Of a stretch of DNA of 64,000 bases, positions 19,082-28,750 are shown one piece after another; position 1 is the stretch's first letter, and every line of letters starts with the position of its first letter. The notes below the pieces were generated by a model. The model saw only the letters and a list, made by a program, of their open reading frames with translations, had not been told where the DNA came from and searched no databases. The DNA lies in assembly GCF_000758165.1 (NCBI RefSeq), contig NZ_JNUP01000029.1:1-64000 (forward strand), written 5' to 3'. The translations under genes and the position numbers were made by a program. The stretch comes from Spirochaeta lutea (GTDB lineage Bacteria > Spirochaetota > Spirochaetia > DSM-27196 > Salinispiraceae).

Positions 19082-20050
19082 ATGACCTACACCAGCCAGA
19101 GTTTTTCAGTCGAACAGAATCACGGTAATTTGGCCCGGGGATTCCTGGACGGGTTAGTCCTGGAGGATGGCCATCCGGGGATAACCAGTCTGGATGTGGA
19201 GCATTGGCTCTACGGGGGACGTATGCCCAGACCGGCCCGGGGGCAGGGATTTTTCCGGGCCCACGGCGCATTGTTTTTTCCCGGGAGCGAGGTAGAGCCG
19301 GATAGCCGACCCGACGGCATGATCCTAGCGCCGGGTCCCGGGAATGAGATCCGTATGGTGGCCCGGGAGGCGGCGGAGAATTTGTATGCCGTTCAGCTGG
19401 GGCTCATAGAGGGAGAATGGTCCCGGGGTAAGGCGAGTCTACGGATTCCGGTCATGGAGGGCCGGGAGGATCTGGAAAGCTTTTTAGCATCCCGGGGGTA
19501 TAGCCAGGGAGAGCCGGTCCGGTTGATCCGGGAGGTAGAGCCCCGGGAGCTTGTCCGGGGTCTGGGACAGGAGGCCCGGGAGATTCTAAAAGGGTTTTCT
19601 GAGGATGGTACGAGTCTGGCGAGCTACGGGGAACAAAGCGATACCCCCCGGCATGTTTTGGCCTTGGGGCGGAACCTGGGGTATGAGGGTATCAATGGAA
19701 CCTGGTTTGAGGCCAAGCGCCGGATGCCGGGCTATCGGCCGGAGCTGGATCTGTTCATAATAGCGCCCGATGGCAGGGAGGTCGGCAATATCCTGGGGGT
19801 CTTTAATCCCCATACCCGGCGGGGTGAGATTTCCTACCTGGGCTCCGGGGATCTTGGGGGCTCCGGAGCCGAGCAGGCGAAGGAGCGCTGCATGTGTCTG
19901 GCGGCGGAGCTGGGTTCCCGGATGGAAGGGATTGGTGCCCAGCGCATTGAAATCCCCTGCCCCCCCGAACCGGATGCCTATAACCGGCTCTTCGACGGTA
20001 TTGAGGGCCAAGGGGTGACCCGGGAGCTGGTGTGGGAGAAGGTTTTTTAG
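19082..20050 (+). CDS. Probable GNAT-type acetyltransferase of unknown substrate
   Basis: 322 residues with no signal peptide or membrane segment. The segment DLFIIAPDGREVGNILGVF followed by a GEISYLG strand resembles the core strands of GNAT N-acetyltransferases, and the length would fit a tandem-GNAT protein. The acetyl-CoA motif (Q/RxxGxG/A) is not clear, so this is tentative. GAAGGT precedes ATG. Located 78 nt upstream of glpK but probably a separate unit. Confidence 0.55.
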   Translation: MTYTSQSFSVEQNHGNLARGFLDGLVLEDGHPGITSLDVEHWLYGGRMPRPARGQGFFRAHGALFFPGSEVEPDSRPDGMILAPGPGNEIRMVAREAAENLYAVQLGLIEGEWSRGKASLRIPVMEGREDLESFLASRGYSQGEPVRLIREVEPRELVRGLGQEAREILKGFSEDGTSLASYGEQSDTPRHVLALGRNLGYEGINGTWFEAKRRMPGYRPELDLFIIAPDGREVGNILGVFNPHTRRGEISYLGSGDLGGSGAEQAKERCMCLAAELGSRMEGIGAQRIEIPCPPEPDAYNRLFDGIEGQGVTRELVWEKVF

Positions 20051-20093
20051 GTTTTTCCAGGGTGATTTTAACCCGGACCGGTACAAAAATACG

Positions 20094-20122
20094 TTGTTGC
20101 CCCGGGAAACTGGGGTTAGCAT
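20094..20122 (+). promoter_or_regulatory. glpK promoter, candidate leaderless
   Basis: TTGTTG (20094-20099), 17 nt, TAGCAT (20117-20122), six nt, then the glpK ATG at 20129; no Shine-Dalgarno. The spacing from -10 to ATG is the same as for nadA, ppiC and the gene at 34638. Confidence 0.45.
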
Positions 20123-20128
20123 GGTGAC

Positions 20129-21634
20129 ATGACACAGAAACAATTCATACTGGCCTTTGATGCGGGCACCACAAGTTCCCGGGCCATCCTCTTTGATCAT
20201 AACGGTGAGATGGCGGGCACGGCCCAACAGGAATTTCCCCAGATTTATCCCAAACCCGGCTGGGTGGAACACGATCCCATGGAGATTTGGGCGACCCAGA
20301 GCGGGGTTGCCCGGCAGGTGCTGGAGCGCTTCGGGGTGAGCCCGGATCAGGTGGCCGCCATCGGTATTACCAACCAGCGGGAGACCGCGGTGGTGTGGGA
20401 CCGGAATACCGGGAAGCCGGTGTACAATGCCATTGTATGGCAGGATAAGCGTACCGCTCCCCTCTGCGAGGAATTGCAGACCCGGGGGTTGGGTGATTAT
20501 ATCCGGCAGAGCACCGGCCTGGTGATTGATTCCTATTTTTCGGCTACCAAGATTGCCTGGATTCTGGATCATGTGGAGGGTGCCCGGGGGAAGGCCGAGG
20601 CCGGAGAGCTGGCGTTCGGGACCGTGGACAGCTGGCTGATCTGGAATCTTACCCGGGGCAAGGTTCACCGTACCGACTACAGCAACGCCAGCCGTACCAT
20701 GCTCTACAATATTCACAACCTGGACTGGGACCAGAGGCTGCTGGATGAGCTCGGGATTCCCCGGGCCATGATGCCCGAGGTTGGTCCCTCCAGCGGAGTG
20801 GCAGGCCGGACTGACCAGCGTAGTTTCGGCGGAGCCGGTATTCCCATTGCAGGGATCGCCGGGGACCAGCAGGCGGCGCTCTTCGGACAGGGTTGTTTTG
20901 AGAGCGGTATGGCAAAAAACACCTACGGGACAGGTAGTTTCATACTCATGAATACCGGCTCCCAGGCCATTTCGAGCAGGAACGGGCTCCTGACAACCAT
21001 TGCCTGGGGCATCGGGGATCGGGTGGAATACGCCTTGGAGGGGTCCATTTTTATTACCGGTGCGGCGGTACAGTGGCTCCGGGATGAGATGAAGGTGATT
21101 CATGATGCGTCGGACAGTGAGTACTTTGCTAACAAGGTGGAGGATTCCGGCGGGGTATATGTGATTCCCGCCTTTGCAGGCTTGGGGGCGCCCTACTGGG
21201 ATATGTACGCCCGGGGAACCATAATCGGCATTACCCGGGGCACTACCATGAACCATATTATCCGGGCGACCCTGGAGAGTTTGGCCTACCAGGTTAGGGA
21301 TGTGGCGGATTGTATGGCCGCGGACAGCGGAGTAGCTATGAAGGAGCTGAAGGTGGACGGCGGGGCAAGCGCCAATAACTTTATTATGCAGTTCCAGGCC
21401 GATATTCTGGGGGTGCCGGTGGTTCGCCCCAAGGTAATTGAGACCACCGCCCGGGGTGCGGCCTTTCTCGCCGGTTTGGCCGTAGAATTCTGGAAGGACC
21501 GGAGAGATATTGTGAACCACGCGGAGATCGACAGGCAGTTTGAGCCCACCCTGTCCGCCGAGGACCGGGAAGCCCGCTACCAGGGATGGCAGCGGGCTGT
21601 CCAACGCAGCCGGGGTTGGGTTGAGAAAGACTAA
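20129..21634 (+). CDS. glpK: Glycerol kinase
   Basis: Phosphorylates glycerol to sn-glycerol-3-phosphate with ATP. The 501 residues match the family. [16 protein letters not shown] at the start is the FGGY phosphate-binding loop; [19 protein letters not shown] and [20 protein letters not shown] are conserved. The product would feed the GlpA-like/NAD(FAD)-oxidoreductase/DUF1667 operon starting at 24112. The 3' end overlaps the convergent ABC-F gene by 4 nt. Confidence 0.97.
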   Translation: MTQKQFILAFDAGTTSSRAILFDHNGEMAGTAQQEFPQIYPKPGWVEHDPMEIWATQSGVARQVLERFGVSPDQVAAIGITNQRETAVVWDRNTGKPVYNAIVWQDKRTAPLCEELQTRGLGDYIRQSTGLVIDSYFSATKIAWILDHVEGARGKAEAGELAFGTVDSWLIWNLTRGKVHRTDYSNASRTMLYNIHNLDWDQRLLDELGIPRAMMPEVGPSSGVAGRTDQRSFGGAGIPIAGIAGDQQAALFGQGCFESGMAKNTYGTGSFILMNTGSQAISSRNGLLTTIAWGIGDRVEYALEGSIFITGAAVQWLRDEMKVIHDASDSEYFANKVEDSGGVYVIPAFAGLGAPYWDMYARGTIIGITRGTTMNHIIRATLESLAYQVRDVADCMAADSGVAMKELKVDGGASANNFIMQFQADILGVPVVRPKVIETTARGAAFLAGLAVEFWKDRRDIVNHAEIDRQFEPTLSAEDREARYQGWQRAVQRSRGWVEKD

Positions 21635-23268
21635 TCATGATAGAGCTCACCCCATTGATCGAACCAGGAGGAGAATCCCCCGGGATGATCGATTAATTCA
21701 TCCCCATAGAAGGCCAGAATCCGGCTGACGACTCCGTCTAGAAAATAGCGGTCGTGGCTCACCGTAACCAGGGTGCCGGTAAAGCCGTCCAAGGCTGCCT
21801 CGATGGATTCTCTACTGGGGATGTCCATGTGGTTGGTGGGTTCATCCAAGATGAGCAGGTTGGCGCCGCTGTACATCAGTCGGGCAAACTGGAGGCGGTT
21901 CTGCTCCCCCCCGGAGAGCACCCCCAGGGGCTTATCCATGTCCCGGTAGCTGAAGAGGAAGGGTTTGGCAAGGTCAAAGGCCTGATCCATGGTTAAGGGG
22001 CCCCAAGACCTGATTTCATCCATGATGGTTCCCTGTGGCCGATTAAACACTGGGATCTGACTGAGGTAGCCCAGGGTCATACTCGGTCCGATCCGCAGTA
22101 CGGGGTTATCCCAGCTGCCCTGTTCCATAATCTTGGTGAGCAGGGTGGTTTTCCCGCATCCGTTGGGCCCGACAATGCCTACCCGTTCCCCGCTGGAAAT
22201 CAGAAAGTTCGCATCCCGAAGCAGCATGAGGCCGGCAATCTCCAGGTCAAGATTAGTTCCTTGAATTGCAATATCCGCCCGACTGGTTTGGTGCGCCTTG
22301 AGCTCGAGGCCGAGGCCGTGATCCTGAACCGGCCGGGTTCCCCGGGTCTCCTGGGCTTGGGAGAGTTTCCGTTTAGCCGCGGAAAGTTTCGCCAGAACCT
22401 GGGCGGGAGGATTGTATTGGCTGGAGGCGACGGAACGGAGCTGCTTTACCCGCTGCTCGAGATCCCGGGCGCGCCGGTCCTGGATTCGGAATTCATGCTC
22501 CCTGTCGGCCCGCTGTCTGGCGAGGTCGGCCCGGAAGGCGGTGTAGCTGCCGGTGAAAGCAGCGAATTCGCCCCCTTGGAGATGCCAGATCCTGGTGCAG
22601 ACCGAGTCCAGAAGGTACCGGTTATGGCTCACCATGAGCACAGCGCCGGGGTAATTGGTCAAAAAGCCCTCCAACCAGGAAAGACCCCGGAAGTCCAGGT
22701 GGTTTCCCGGTTCGTCCAGGATAAGCAGATGCGGTTTGTGAATGACCGCCGCAGCGATCCCCAGGAGGCTGAGCTGGCCTCCCGAGAGGCTGTCCAGGCG
22801 CCGGTGGGGCGGGAGTCTGCAGCCCAGGCGGTCCAGGGCGGCCAGGCCGGCGTCCAGGGCATGGTAGCCGCCGGCTTGTTCGAATCTATCCATAGCCTCC
22901 TGATACCGGGCCAGGAGGGCGTCCATCCGGTCCGGATCTCCCTCGGCCAGGGTATGTTCGGCTTCCGCCAAACGATGTTGGAAGGGGCGCAGTTCCCGGA
23001 GGATGAGATCTTCCACTGTGGCGAGTCCGGAGGTGTCCGGAATTTGAGGGGCATATCCTAAACGCAGCCCGGGCATGGTAGTGAGGCTGCCCTGGGTCGG
23101 TGCAAGCCCATCGGTGCGGGTAAGCAGTTTTAATAAGCTGGTTTTTCCTGCACCGTTGGGGCCGACTAGGCCGATCCGGTCCTGAGCCAGAATGCGCAGG
23201 GAGGCCCGGTTCAATAAGGGTTCGGCGCCGAAATCCAGTGAAATGCCGTTTGCAGTTATAAGTTCCAT
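21631..23268 (-). CDS. ABC-F family ATPase (ribosome-associated)
   Basis: 545 residues, two ABC domains without membrane segments. Walker [10 protein letters not shown] and GPNGCGKTT; signatures LSGGQ and [19 protein letters not shown] and [12 protein letters not shown]. The linker between the domains is basic and helical (the P-site-probing arm in ABC-F proteins). Such proteins act on the ribosome in translation (EttA/Uup type) or antibiotic protection (Vga/Msr type); the exact subgroup cannot be told here. A ~430-nt leader with a small upstream ORF precedes it. Confidence 0.92.
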   Translation of the reverse strand: MELITANGISLDFGAEPLLNRASLRILAQDRIGLVGPNGAGKTSLLKLLTRTDGLAPTQGSLTTMPGLRLGYAPQIPDTSGLATVEDLILRELRPFQHRLAEAEHTLAEGDPDRMDALLARYQEAMDRFEQAGGYHALDAGLAALDRLGCRLPPHRRLDSLSGGQLSLLGIAAAVIHKPHLLILDEPGNHLDFRGLSWLEGFLTNYPGAVLMVSHNRYLLDSVCTRIWHLQGGEFAAFTGSYTAFRADLARQRADREHEFRIQDRRARDLEQRVKQLRSVASSQYNPPAQVLAKLSAAKRKLSQAQETRGTRPVQDHGLGLELKAHQTSRADIAIQGTNLDLEIAGLMLLRDANFLISSGERVGIVGPNGCGKTTLLTKIMEQGSWDNPVLRIGPSMTLGYLSQIPVFNRPQGTIMDEIRSWGPLTMDQAFDLAKPFLFSYRDMDKPLGVLSGGEQNRLQFARLMYSGANLLILDEPTNHMDIPSRESIEAALDGFTGTLVTVSHDRYFLDGVVSRILAFYGDELIDHPGGFSSWFDQWGELYHD

Positions 23269-23635
23269 GGTGTTCCTCGAAGGGTCGGTTGGATTCCCAA
23301 CCGGGGTTTGGTCCCGCGGTTCCGGGAAGGGAGCCGCATCAGGGACAGTACACAGGGGCCTGGGCCCGATTCTGCACCGCAGGGATCAGGGCTCAGCCTC
23401 GAGGGCCTTCGGGGATCTGGGAGGTTTTTGGATGAGGATTTCCCCGGCACCGGGAATCCCGGGCGGGGGCGTTGCGGGGGCGAAGGGCCCCCGCAGAGGG
23501 GGTAGCGGAGAAGCATGGGCCCGGGGGCGGCTGAAACCCTAGCCGTTTAGGCGGGGTACGGGCTCCGGCGGCCGGTCCGGGCGCATCTTCGCAGCGAGGG
23601 GGAGACCTCCCCCCTTAGAATACCAAGAATTCCTC

Positions 23636-23698
23636 CTAGGTCCGAAAGCCTTGCAGGTTCTTTCCTCCGGATCGTTTATAGAGAATGGTGGTGTTCAT
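23636..23698 (-). CDS. Candidate 20-residue leader peptide upstream of the ABC-F gene
   Basis: ATG at 23696-23698 is preceded by GGAG at a 7-nt distance; the ORF encodes MNTTILYKRSGG then KNLQGFRT and stops at 23636. TATACT lies ~30 nt upstream. A second ribosome-site-like AGGAGG overlaps the stop. Ribosome-stalling leader peptides are known upstream of several antibiotic-responsive ABC-F genes, which makes this suggestive, but coding here rests on the start signals alone. Confidence 0.4.
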   Translation of the reverse strand: MNTTILYKRSGGKNLQGFRT

Positions 23699-23865
23699 TT
23701 CTTGGCTCCTTCGTTCGGTGTGGTATCAGTATAGCCCATGGCGGCGGGTTTCGAGAAGTCCGATTTTTAATTCCCGGGGAGGGCCGGCTCCAATGGGACG
23801 GAATTTTAGCGCTGTGCAAAGCCTTGTTCCCTGTACTGGGGGTCTTGGAGTGTAAACCGGTCCCC

Positions 23866-23955
23866 GGTCGAGGCACCGGCATCGGTCGAGGCACCGGCAT
23901 CGGTCGAGGCACCGGCATCGGTCGAGGCACCGGCATCGGTCGAGGCACCGGCCCC
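23866..23955 (+). repeat. 18-bp tandem repeat, five units
   Basis: Unit GGTCGAGGCACCGGCATC begins at 23866, 23884, 23902, 23920 and 23938; the last unit ends in CCC. It would encode Arg-Gly-Thr-Gly-Ile-Gly if translated, but no gene is evident. Units are essentially identical, suggesting recent slippage. Confidence 0.95.
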
Positions 23956-24111
23956 GGCACGGGCTCGGGTGTAGTGTCACCGACATGGAGGTATGCGGGC
24001 ATGAATTGTGACGACCCTGTACATACCCTAGGAGTTAGTAGGTACGGTACATTTATACCTTGCGCGGGGTTGGGGGCGGGGTTAGCATGGGTGTAGGTGA
24101 TTGGAGGGTGC

Positions 24112-25980
24112 ATGGTTGATGTTGCGATAATCGGTGCAGGGGTGAGCGGGGCTGCTGTGGCGCGGGTACTGTCGGCCTACGACCTGCGGGTGGTGCTCCT
24201 GGAGAAGGAGGCGGATGTCTGCTTCGGTACCAGTAAGGCGAATAGCGGGATTGTTCACGGGGGGTTCCATCACAGCGGCCGATATTTAAAGACGCAGCTG
24301 GAGATCCGGGGGAACTTAATGTTCGACCGTCTGCACCGTGAGTTGGATTTTCCCTTTGAGCGCCGGGGGATTCTGGTGGCGGCCATGCACGAGGATGAGC
24401 TGAAGAGTCTGGAGTACCTGTATCAGCAGGGGGTGGATAACGGGGCTATCGGGATTGAGATGTGCAGCCGCAGCCGGATGCTGGAGCTGGAACCGAAGCT
24501 CCACTCTGATGTGGTGGGCGGTTTGTATGCTCCCGGCGGGGGGATTGTGGAGCCCTACCGCTACGGCTTTGCCTTGGTGGAATCGGCCTGTAAGAACGGG
24601 GTGGAGCTGATGACGGGGTTCGAGGTGGTCCGGGCCGATCAGGTCGGAGACGGATCCGGCCTCGGCAATTCTGCGGTCGGATCCGAAGGTTCGATGTCCG
24701 GGGCGGATGCCGTACTGGGTGGCGGGGCCGGCACCGGAACCTCTATCGGGGCCGGCACCGGCGCCGAGCCCGGTGGAGATGCCGGGGCGGATGCCGTACT
24801 GGGTGTGACGCCCCGGGACGGAACTTCGGGAGAGTTGCGGTTCACCCGCTTAGTAGCCCGGGACGGACGGAAGATCGAGGCCCGGTGGGTGGTGAACGCC
24901 GGGGGGCTCTACGCCGATGAGATTTCGAGGATCCTGGGAGCAGAGGAGTTCACCATCACCCCCCGGAAGGGGGAGTACTACCTCCTGGACAAGCTGACCG
25001 CCGGGGCTCCCCGCCGGGTGGTGTTCCCGGTACCCAGCCGGATTAGTAAGGGTATGCTGGTGATTCCCACGGTGGAGGGCACGGTGTTGGTGGGGCCGAC
25101 CGCGGATGATGTAGAGGACAAGGAAGATACGGCTACCAGCGGCGAGAAGCTGGACACCATTTTCGACAGCGCCCGGCGGCTGGTGCCGTCCATTGCAGTG
25201 AGTGATGTGATTACCAGTTTTGCGGGGCTGCGGCCCGCCATGGAGGACGGGGATTTTTACATCGCCGTGTCGGAGCGGCAGCCCAACCTGGTACAGGTCG
25301 CGGGCATTCAGAGCCCCGGGCTCACCGCCAGCCCCGCAATCGGGGAGTATGTGAAGGAACTCTTGAAAGGGGCCGGGTGCAGCATGACCGAGAAACGGCA
25401 TTTTGATCCCTACCTGGAGAGGATTCCCCACCTCCGGGATAAAAACAGCTACGAGGCGGATCGCTTGGGAAGCGATGATCCGGGATACTGCCGAATTGTC
25501 TGCCGCTGCGAGACGGTAAGCGAGGCCGAGATCAGGGCAGCTATCCGGGTGGGACACCACACCCTGGACGGGGTGAAGTTCGCGTCCCGGGCCGGCGCAG
25601 GCCGCTGTCAGGGCGGCTTCTGCACCCACCGGATCATCCAGTTAATCCAGGAAGAAACGGGCATTCCTTATACCAGGGTGAGTAAACACGGTCCGGGTAG
25701 CGAGCTCTTCCTGGGCCGCATCGGGCCCCCGGCCATGCCGGTACCCACCCAAGCCTCGCCAGGGCAGCCGGGGATCTCCCAGGGCAGTCCTGAATCCGGG
25801 CAAAGGCAGGAGCAGGGGCCGGCACGGAAACCCGAAGCCTCCCCTAACACCGGGGCCGAGCCCCCAAAGAGGGCTACCCTGGATTCTACGGAAGAACCCG
25901 GGGCCGGTACTGCCAAGTCCGGTACTGCCAAGGCGACCTCTAGCGAAGTAACCGGAGAAACGGGAGGCTCCCATGCGTGA
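24112..25980 (+). CDS. GlpA-like FAD-dependent glycerol-3-phosphate dehydrogenase with BFD [2Fe-2S] domain
   Basis: Predicted to oxidise sn-glycerol-3-phosphate to dihydroxyacetone phosphate. VDVAIIGAGVSGAAVARVL is the FAD-binding motif; KANSGIVHGGFHH and IQSPGLTASPAIGEYV are DAO-family signatures. The C-terminal RIVCRCETVSEAEI ... GRCQGGFCTHRI is a BFD-like [2Fe-2S] domain. ATG 24112 follows GGAGGG. Residues ~180-240 and the last ~90 are Gly/Ala/Pro-rich additions; the first contains an 84-bp-spaced duplication (24698-24721, 24782-24805). The 3' end overlaps the next gene by 8 nt. Confidence 0.9.
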   Translation: MVDVAIIGAGVSGAAVARVLSAYDLRVVLLEKEADVCFGTSKANSGIVHGGFHHSGRYLKTQLEIRGNLMFDRLHRELDFPFERRGILVAAMHEDELKSLEYLYQQGVDNGAIGIEMCSRSRMLELEPKLHSDVVGGLYAPGGGIVEPYRYGFALVESACKNGVELMTGFEVVRADQVGDGSGLGNSAVGSEGSMSGADAVLGGGAGTGTSIGAGTGAEPGGDAGADAVLGVTPRDGTSGELRFTRLVARDGRKIEARWVVNAGGLYADEISRILGAEEFTITPRKGEYYLLDKLTAGAPRRVVFPVPSRISKGMLVIPTVEGTVLVGPTADDVEDKEDTATSGEKLDTIFDSARRLVPSIAVSDVITSFAGLRPAMEDGDFYIAVSERQPNLVQVAGIQSPGLTASPAIGEYVKELLKGAGCSMTEKRHFDPYLERIPHLRDKNSYEADRLGSDDPGYCRIVCRCETVSEAEIRAAIRVGHHTLDGVKFASRAGAGRCQGGFCTHRIIQLIQEETGIPYTRVSKHGPGSELFLGRIGPPAMPVPTQASPGQPGISQGSPESGQRQEQGPARKPEASPNTGAEPPKRATLDSTEEPGAGTAKSGTAKATSSEVTGETGGSHA

Positions 25981-27298
25981 ATTAACCTTTGACGCCGCGG
26001 TAATCGGCGGCGGGGCTGCGGGCATGAGCGCGGCAAAGAGTCTGGTGGACCGGGGATTTTCCACTGCCATCATCGAACGGGATCGCCAGCTGGGGGGAAT
26101 TCTCCTGCAGTGCATCCATAACGGCTTCGGCCTCCAGGAGTTTAAGGAAGAGCTCACCGGTCCGGAGTACGCCGAACGCTGGGAGCGTCAGTTGCCTCCC
26201 CGGGGCGGCAGGGGTCTACAGGTATTGTTGGATACCACTGTCATGGAATTGATCCCCGATTCTTCCGGGGGGGATGGGGATGAATCTAGGGGTGATTCCC
26301 ATGCCCGGGCCTCGATGGATGGCGGGGGGTTTACCCTGGTCTGCGTCAGCCCCCCCCAGGGCTACCTGCATCTCCGGGCCCGGGCGGTCGTGCTGGCCAC
26401 GGGCTGCAGGGAGCGGAACCGGGGAAACATCCGGATTCCCGGAACCAGACCCGCCGGAGTGTACACTGCGGGCCTGGCCCAGCGCATGGTAAATATGGAA
26501 GGCTACCTTCCGGGGAAGGATGCAGTCATTGTAGGTTCGGGAGACATCGGGTTGATTATGGCCCGGCGGCTGACCTGGTCGGGCTGCCGGGTTCACGGCG
26601 CGGTGGAGATACAACCCTACCCCTCGGGTCTCACCCGAAATATTGTTCAATGCCTGAACGATTTTAAGATTCCCCTGTATCTGAGCCACGTGGTAAGCCG
26701 CATCCATGGGAAACACCGGGTGGAGGCCGTGGATATTACCCCCCTGGAAGAGGGGCGTCCGAATCCCCATAAAACCATGACCCAGGAATGCGATACCCTG
26801 CTGCTCTCCGTGGGACTGATCCCCTCGGCCGAGCTTGCCCGGGAGGCGGGTGCCAAACTGAATCCCCTGACCGGCGGCCCCGGGGTGGACAGCAGACTCA
26901 TGACCTCCCTGCCGGGGCTGTTCAGCGCCGGGAATGTGCTGCATGTTCACGACCTGGTGGACTATGTGTCCGCTGAGGCCCGCAGAGCCGGAGCCAGCGC
27001 CGCCGATTACCTGGAAGGCCGACGCCCCGCAAGGCAGCTGCGATTAAAAGCAGGGAGCAATGTCCGCTACCTGGTTCCCGGCAGCCTGGATCCCGATGCC
27101 CCGGGGCCGGTCTTTTTCCGTCCCATGATCGTAAAAAACGGCGCAACGGTGGAATTCATCCTAGACGGAGAGGTCCTAAAAACCGTGAAAAAAACCCATA
27201 TTCAGCCTTCGGAGATGATCCAGATTCCCACCGTCGGGTTGGATCTATCGAGCCGGACCATGACCCCCGATTCAGTGCTGGAGGTACGATTACAATGA
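25973..27298 (+). CDS. NAD(FAD)-dependent oxidoreductase, GlpB-like partner
   Basis: 441 residues with an N-terminal FAD motif (DAAVIGGGAAGMSAAKSL) and a second nucleotide-binding motif (AVIVGSGDIGLIMARRL); the two-dinucleotide-fold arrangement resembles pyridine-nucleotide-disulfide oxidoreductases. In this gene order it is the known partner of GlpA-like and DUF1667 proteins. GGGAGG lies before ATG. A short Gly/Asp-rich insertion (~100-118) contains GDSHA, encoded by the dispersed GGGTGATTC motif. The stop overlaps the next start (ATGA). Confidence 0.9.
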   Translation: MRELTFDAAVIGGGAAGMSAAKSLVDRGFSTAIIERDRQLGGILLQCIHNGFGLQEFKEELTGPEYAERWERQLPPRGGRGLQVLLDTTVMELIPDSSGGDGDESRGDSHARASMDGGGFTLVCVSPPQGYLHLRARAVVLATGCRERNRGNIRIPGTRPAGVYTAGLAQRMVNMEGYLPGKDAVIVGSGDIGLIMARRLTWSGCRVHGAVEIQPYPSGLTRNIVQCLNDFKIPLYLSHVVSRIHGKHRVEAVDITPLEEGRPNPHKTMTQECDTLLLSVGLIPSAELAREAGAKLNPLTGGPGVDSRLMTSLPGLFSAGNVLHVHDLVDYVSAEARRAGASAADYLEGRRPARQLRLKAGSNVRYLVPGSLDPDAPGPVFFRPMIVKNGATVEFILDGEVLKTVKKTHIQPSEMIQIPTVGLDLSSRTMTPDSVLEVRLQ

Positions 27299-27999
27299 CA
27301 CGCTTCAACCAGAAACCTGAACACCGCAGCCTGATCTGTATCGCCTGCCCCGTGGGCTGTCACCTGGAGGTGGACATCTCGCCACCGGGATCCCCCGGAC
27401 CGGCAACACCCCCGAGCAACCTTGAGAATGCACCCAGGGCCTCCCGTCCCGCCGAAACCCCGGATCAGCCCGAAACCCCGGATCAGCCCGAAACCCCGGA
27501 TCAGCCCGAAATCCGGGTAGAGGGTAACCGCTGTCCCCGGGGTGCCGTCTATGCCCGGGAAGAGGTTCTGGCGCCCACCAGGCTGGTTACCACCACCTGC
27601 GCCCTTGCCCCGCCGGTTCTATCCGAAGATGGGGCTGTCAGGGGTGATTCCACCTCTAGGCCTACTGCTTCGGGGCCGGGCGCTTCGGCGGCGGTCAGGC
27701 GGGTTGGTTCCCTTGGAGGCCCCGGTGGTTCCCAGTCACCAAGCCCTGCTTCGGCGGTTTCCAAGAATAGCGGATCAGCCGGAGGTCCCGACGGTCCCCA
27801 GGCCTTTGGGTGGGATTTCCAGGGTCCGAACCGCGTACCGGTCAGAAGCAGCAAGCCTGTTCCAGTGGAACTGATTCCCGGACTCCTGGCCTACCTCCAC
27901 GGCCTGGAAATTCCCCGGCCGGTTGCCATGGGACAGGTTCTGGTGTCGGACTATCTGGGCAAGGGTATAACCGTTATTGCAAGCCACAGCGCTGGGTAG
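27295..27999 (+). CDS. DUF1667 (iron-sulfur) protein of the glycerol-3-phosphate module
   Basis: 234 residues; family members are ~120. CIACPVGCHLEV, then NRCPRGAVYAREEVLAPTRL and the C-terminal VPVELIPGLLAYLHGLEI are the DUF1667 core; the Cys pairs suggest an Fe-S site. Two insertions expand it: three 18-bp units (27454-27507, Pro-Glu-Thr-Pro-Asp-Gln) and an ~80-residue Ser/Gly-rich segment containing GDS. Probably an electron-transfer subunit with the two upstream flavoproteins. Confidence 0.88.
   Translation: MTRFNQKPEHRSLICIACPVGCHLEVDISPPGSPGPATPPSNLENAPRASRPAETPDQPETPDQPETPDQPEIRVEGNRCPRGAVYAREEVLAPTRLVTTTCALAPPVLSEDGAVRGDSTSRPTASGPGASAAVRRVGSLGGPGGSQSPSPASAVSKNSGSAGGPDGPQAFGWDFQGPNRVPVRSSKPVPVELIPGLLAYLHGLEIPRPVAMGQVLVSDYLGKGITVIASHSAG
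27454..27507 (+). repeat. 18-bp tandem repeat in DUF1667 gene (3 units)
   Basis: GAAACCCCGGATCAGCCC repeated at 27454, 27472 and 27490 without mismatch. In frame, it encodes a Pro/Glu/Asp/Gln-rich linker splitting the first Cys cluster from the second. Confidence 0.95.
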
Positions 28000-28087
28000 A
28001 GAGGGGATTATCCGGCCTTGCGGGAGCCTGGGGGGCCAAAGAGCAGGACCATGTTGGGTGCGCAAAAGACTGCAGATCGGGCCGCTT

Positions 28088-28591
28088 CTACCTTGATCCA
28101 GCGATTTGAGCAAGAAGGGGTCCGAGGGATGCTCGGTTCATAGCATCCACATCCTCCATCATCTTGGCTTTGGCAACCGGATCCTTCTCCATCATTTGAC
28201 CCAGCTTCATAAAAAACCTGCTCAGCCCATCCAACTCGGCCACCACCATTCTTCCCCCCAGGGGAAAATACTTGAGAATCCGCCGATGATGGTCGGGGAA
28301 ACTGGCCTGGTACCATTCCTTGAGGTCCGGAGAATCCGCCGGCGCCCCGCTGGTGGTAAACAGGATGGGGTTTTTGTCCTTGATCTGATCCCAGTGCTTG
28401 AGAATCCAACGGGTTAAGGCCGGAGATTTTGCCATAATCGGACTCCCGATAACTACTTGTTCAGCTGAGCGGAGATCCGCCTTCGGAAGCTTCTTGATGT
28501 CAACGGCTTTGAATCCGGTTTCCTCAGCGATCCAACGGGCATAGGTTCTTGTCGACCCGAATTTCGACTGGTAGATAATAATTCCCTTCAT
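28088..28591 (-). CDS. Flavodoxin-domain protein (HemG/flavodoxin-like)
   Basis: 167 residues beginning GIIIYQSKFGSTRTYARWIA, the FMN phosphate-binding loop, followed by VVIGSPIMAKSP and ILFTTSGAP. It resembles menaquinone-dependent protoporphyrinogen oxidase (HemG) and related flavodoxins; the function is not assigned further. AAGGAG lies 5 nt before ATG. A dyad element (28610-28637) lies just upstream. Confidence 0.85.
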   Translation of the reverse strand: MKGIIIYQSKFGSTRTYARWIAEETGFKAVDIKKLPKADLRSAEQVVIGSPIMAKSPALTRWILKHWDQIKDKNPILFTTSGAPADSPDLKEWYQASFPDHHRRILKYFPLGGRMVVAELDGLSRFFMKLGQMMEKDPVAKAKMMEDVDAMNRASLGPLLAQIAGSR

Positions 28592-28609
28592 AGGTACTCC
28601 TTATGGGGC

Positions 28610-28637
28610 CTCTCGATAATCATACGTATGTTGAGAG
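28610..28637. promoter_or_regulatory. Palindromic element upstream of the flavodoxin gene
   Basis: A perfect 10-bp palindrome CATACGTATG (28621-28630) lies within outer arms CTCTC (28610-28614) and GAGAG (28633-28637), about 20 nt before the flavodoxin ATG. Operator or RNA hairpin; no regulator is assigned. Confidence 0.35.
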
Positions 28638-28750
28638 ACCTGGTTGGTTTACCTGTTTAGATCCCAAGGAACAGAAAAAGTTATGGGCTGGACCGAAAAA
28701 TGACCCTTGCGGAGGTTTTTTTTCATTTGCCCCTACTATTAACGGTCTCC

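Larger units (their letters stand above)
23269..24111. other. Long intergenic region between ABC-F and the glycerol-3-phosphate operon
   Basis: No convincing large gene. Minus strand: leader of the ABC-F gene with a 20-residue ORF (23636-23698), a promoter-like TATACT (23728-23733) and a strong hairpin, TGCGGGGGC / GCCCCCGCA (23473-23495). Plus strand: five copies of an 18-bp repeat (23866-23955). Overlapping open frames across the repeat are low complexity and have no family resemblance. Confidence 0.6.

Noticed and set aside
19586-21604. 672-codon open frame opposite glpK
   Set aside because: It is antisense to a fully conserved glycerol kinase; the length reflects GC-rich codon use, not coding.
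23866-23955. CRISPR-like array
   Set aside because: Units are directly adjacent without variable spacers and there are no cas genes.
23676-24113. 145-codon frame through the 18-bp repeat
   Set aside because: Composed mainly of the repeat, with no ribosome site or recognisable domain.
28055-28075. Possible tenth MITE terminus (GGTGCGCAAAAGACTGCAG)
   Set aside because: Only one end matches and no partner terminus is found ~105 bp away; it may be chance.
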